This document shows, piece by piece, positions 61,400 through 64,000 of a stretch of 64,000 nt of DNA; the stretch's first letter is position 1; the number at the start of each line of letters is the position of its first letter. Below the pieces are notes generated by a model. That model ran no database searches. It worked only from the letters and a program-made list of their open reading frames with translations, and was not told the DNA's origin. The DNA comes from Sulfitobacter sp. (GTDB taxonomy: Bacteria > Pseudomonadota > Alphaproteobacteria > Rhodobacterales > Rhodobacteraceae). A program made the translations under genes and the position numbers. The stretch spans positions 1-64,000 of the forward strand of contig JAQXCD010000036.1 in NCBI GenBank assembly GCA_029252045.1. The letters are read 5' to 3'.

Positions 61400-62290
61400 A
61401 TGCGCCTGATTGCACTCTTTTTGTCCCTGTTTTGGGCCGGCTCCATCGCAGCCGATCCGCGTGAGGCGCAGTGCAGCACGGGCAAATGGGGACATGCGCA
61501 GTGCATCCGGTCCGACCATTTTGTCTATGATACCTGCAACGCCATTGAGGTTTTCAGCAAGCGGCATGGGCTCGACACCGGCTTCTTCGCCCGCCTGTTC
61601 TGGCAGGAAAGCCAGTTTGACCCCAATGCGCTCAGCCATGCCAACGCGCGCGGGATTGCCCAGTTTATCCCCTCCACTGCCCGGTTGCGTGGACTAAAAG
61701 ACCCCTACAATCCCGCCGACGCGCTGGAGCATTCCGCACAATATCTGGCCGAAATGGTCCAGCGCTGTGGGAACGAGGGCATGGCTGCAATCGGCTATAA
61801 CGGCGGCGAAGGCAGTGCAGAGGGATTTCTGGAGGGCAAGGGGCTGGCCCCCGAGACAGTCAATTACGTCCCCATCATCACCGGACTGACAGCCGAACAG
61901 TGGCGCGACACGCCGCCAAAAGACCCCGATTTCCGGCTGGACCCCGGCAAGAGCTTTTATGCCGCCTGCTCCGAGATGGCACGCAAACGCAAGCTGACAC
62001 CGATCAAACGTGTGGCCGCCCCACCACCGCCGCTCAAACCTTGGGGTGTGCAGCTGGGCTTTGGAACGTCCGAGAAATCTGCCAAGGCCAAGATCGCAAA
62101 CCAGACCCGTAGTTGTAGCGTCAAGGTAAAAGGCGAAAAGCTGGACCTGATTTATGTGAAAAACCGCGTGTCGGGCAAAAAGGGCTATCACTTTGGCCGT
62201 ATTGGCCGGAATACCCGTGATGCAGCGCAAAGATTATGCAGCGATCTCAAGCGCCAGCTGTGCAGTTGTCTGGTGGCCGAGAATAATTAG
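61400..62290 (+). CDS. Lytic transglycosylase domain-containing protein
   Basis: Signal peptide; GLDTGFFARLFWQESQFDPNALSHANARGIAQFIPSTARLRGLKDPYNPADALEHSAQYLAEM...AAIGYNGG. Confidence 0.92.
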   Translation: MRLIALFLSLFWAGSIAADPREAQCSTGKWGHAQCIRSDHFVYDTCNAIEVFSKRHGLDTGFFARLFWQESQFDPNALSHANARGIAQFIPSTARLRGLKDPYNPADALEHSAQYLAEMVQRCGNEGMAAIGYNGGEGSAEGFLEGKGLAPETVNYVPIITGLTAEQWRDTPPKDPDFRLDPGKSFYAACSEMARKRKLTPIKRVAAPPPPLKPWGVQLGFGTSEKSAKAKIANQTRSCSVKVKGEKLDLIYVKNRVSGKKGYHFGRIGRNTRDAAQRLCSDLKRQLCSCLVAENN

Positions 62291-62325
62291 GCGCCGCCCC
62301 GTATGACCGGAGCGGCGCCTATGGC

Positions 62326-64000
62326 TTATATCTCATCCGCGAAGTGCTTCATCGTCATGCGGATCGGGTTCGGCGCTGCCTGCCCCAAACCGCAGATAGA
62401 GGCATCCACCATCGCGGAGGATAGCTCCTCAAGCAGGCCCTGATCCCAATGGTCCGCCTGCATCAGCTTGACCGCCTTGCCACAGCCGACACGGCACGGC
62501 GTACATTGGCCACAGCTTTCGTCCTCGAAGAAGCGCAGCATATTCAGGGCAGCATCGCGGGCGCGGTCTTTATCTGACAGGACCACCACAGCGGCGGAGC
62601 CGATGAAGCTGCCGTGCGGTTGCAGCGTGTCGAAATCCAGCGGGATGTCGTTCATGCTGGCGGGTAGAATACCGGAAGACGGGCCACCCGGTTGATAGGC
62701 CTTAAAGGTGTGCCCCGCGGCCATACCGCCCGCGGCCTCAATGATATCGGTGATCGTGGAACCTGCGGGCAGAAGGTAGACGCCGCCCTTGGCCACGCGG
62801 CCGGATACGGAGTAGCTGCGCAGGCCTTTGCGGCCATTGTGTTCAACCGAAGACAGGATTTCAGGCCCTTCGCGGCAGATGCGTGCGATCCAGTGCAGGG
62901 TTTCAACGTTATGCACCAGCGTCGGGCGGCCAAAGACGCCGACCTGCGCCACAAATGGCGGACGGTGGCGTGGCATGCCGCGCTTGCCTTCAATGCTCTC
63001 GATCATCGCGGATTCTTCGCCGCAGATATAGGCGCCTGCACCGCGGCGTAGCTCGATATAGCCTGCGGGAACAACGCCTGCGTCTTCCAGTGCGGCGATC
63101 TCGGCAGCAAGAATGTGCAGGACTGCGGGGTATTCGTCGCGCATGTAGATATAGGCGCGCTCTGCCTCGACGGCCCAAGCCGCAATCAGCATGCCCTCAA
63201 GGAACAGATGCGGCACGCGCTCAAGGTAGTAGCGATCCTTGAATGTGCCCGGCTCGCCCTCGTCGCCGTTTACAGCCAGATAGCGGGTGCCGGCGTTGGC
63301 GCGCACAAAGCCCCATTTTTTGCCCGACGGGAAACCAGCGCCGCCAAGACCGCGCAGACCGGAGGACAGAACTTTCTCCTGCACTGCTTCCCAGTCACCG
63401 CTTTTGCGAATCTCTGCAAGTGTCGCGTAACCGCCTGCTGCTGCGTAGGTGGCATAGGTCTCATACTCGGGGATATGGGCGTGGGTATGCCCTGCCGCGA
63501 TGGCGGCGTGCACTTTTTCGGGGGTGGCGTTATCGATGTGGTGATGGCCCAGCTCCAACACAGGTGCGGTATCACAGCGCCCCATACAGGGCGCACGCAG
63601 CACGCGCACCTCGGTGGGGTCCAGCCCGTCTTCCAATGCAGCCTTGAGCGCCTGAGCGCCAGCCAGCTCGCAGCTGAGCGAATCGCAGACGCGGATGGTG
63701 AGTGCGGGCGGCGGCACCTCGCCTTCCTTGACCACATCGAAGTGGGCGTAGAAGGTGGCGACCTCATAGACCTCTGCCATGCTCATCCGCATTTCTTCGG
63801 CCAATGCGCGTAGGTGTGCTGCACTGAGGTGGCCGAATTCGTCCTGAATAAGGTGCAAATGCTCGATCAGAAGATCACGGTCGCGCGGCTCCGCCCCCAG
63901 AAGGTCGCGGACCTGCGCCCATGCATCATCTTCCAGCTGGCGGCCTTTGGTGTGACGACGGCCCTTGCCAGTGCCCGACTTCCAAACGCCCTTGTCAGGC
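62326..64000 (-). CDS. Partial (5' end off window): NuoE/NuoF-type fused flavoprotein, likely NAD-dependent formate dehydrogenase beta subunit
   Basis: NuoE-like ATFYAHFDVV...CDSLSCELAGAQAL...APCMGRCDTAPVL plus NuoF-like GLRGLGGAGFPSGKKW, VNGDEGEPGTFKDRYYLE, AYICGEESAMIESIEGKRGMPRHRPPF, FFEDESCGQCTPCRVG. The frame stays open from 63858 to the right edge (PDKGVWKSGTGKGRRHTKGRQLEDDAWAQVRDLLG...). Confidence 0.87.
   Translation of the reverse strand, partial: PDKGVWKSGTGKGRRHTKGRQLEDDAWAQVRDLLGAEPRDRDLLIEHLHLIQDEFGHLSAAHLRALAEEMRMSMAEVYEVATFYAHFDVVKEGEVPPPALTIRVCDSLSCELAGAQALKAALEDGLDPTEVRVLRAPCMGRCDTAPVLELGHHHIDNATPEKVHAAIAAGHTHAHIPEYETYATYAAAGGYATLAEIRKSGDWEAVQEKVLSSGLRGLGGAGFPSGKKWGFVRANAGTRYLAVNGDEGEPGTFKDRYYLERVPHLFLEGMLIAAWAVEAERAYIYMRDEYPAVLHILAAEIAALEDAGVVPAGYIELRRGAGAYICGEESAMIESIEGKRGMPRHRPPFVAQVGVFGRPTLVHNVETLHWIARICREGPEILSSVEHNGRKGLRSYSVSGRVAKGGVYLLPAGSTITDIIEAAGGMAAGHTFKAYQPGGPSSGILPASMNDIPLDFDTLQPHGSFIGSAAVVVLSDKDRARDAALNMLRFFEDESCGQCTPCRVGCGKAVKLMQADHWDQGLLEELSSAMVDASICGLGQAAPNPIRMTMKHFADEI

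Noticed and set aside
62290-62319. GGCGCCGC...GCGGCGCC hairpin between convergent genes
   Set aside because: Strong stem but no T tract on either strand, so not called as an intrinsic terminator.

Overview
Contiguous, gene-dense, mostly high-GC chromosomal DNA. The gene content (TRAP transporter, GlyQ/GlyS, HemA-type ALA synthase, CtaD, FolE2, DUF1127, SPOR/peptidoglycan-binding protein) suggests an alphaproteobacterium of the Rhodobacterales/Roseobacter type; this placement is inference. I see about 50 credible CDSs, one tRNA-Leu(GAG), several intrinsic terminators, and no rRNA, CRISPR array, IS element or prophage. Main modules: tamA-tamB; nicotinamide salvage (NadM-Nudix + NadV); a malonate uptake/catabolism operon (GntR, TRAP DctPQM, malonyl-CoA decarboxylase, malonyl-CoA synthetase); lipB; ctaD; carA; an MshEN-like domain fused to a processive GT2; ispG; hemA; paired AsnC/Lrp regulators next to ilvC; folB-folP-glmM; glyQ-(small membrane protein)-glyS-PPDK-like; trkH; folE2; metZ; ftsY; and a partial NuoE/NuoF-type (formate dehydrogenase beta) gene at the right edge. 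Most interesting leads: (1) a SAM-II/SAM-V-like pseudoknot candidate in the metZ leader, lacking one canonical motif, followed by an in-frame leader ORF that crosses an intrinsic terminator; (2) a SPOR + peptidoglycan-binding + trypsin-like protein whose three catalytic residues all appear substituted; (3) an MshEN-GT2 fusion that may be c-di-GMP controlled; (4) a dihydroneopterin aldolase with an unexplained, kinase-like C-terminal half; (5) a lower-GC block inside glyS; (6) four convergent gene pairs that each overlap by exactly 4 nt at TTAA/TTAG. All family calls come from reading the translated sequences; no database search was run.
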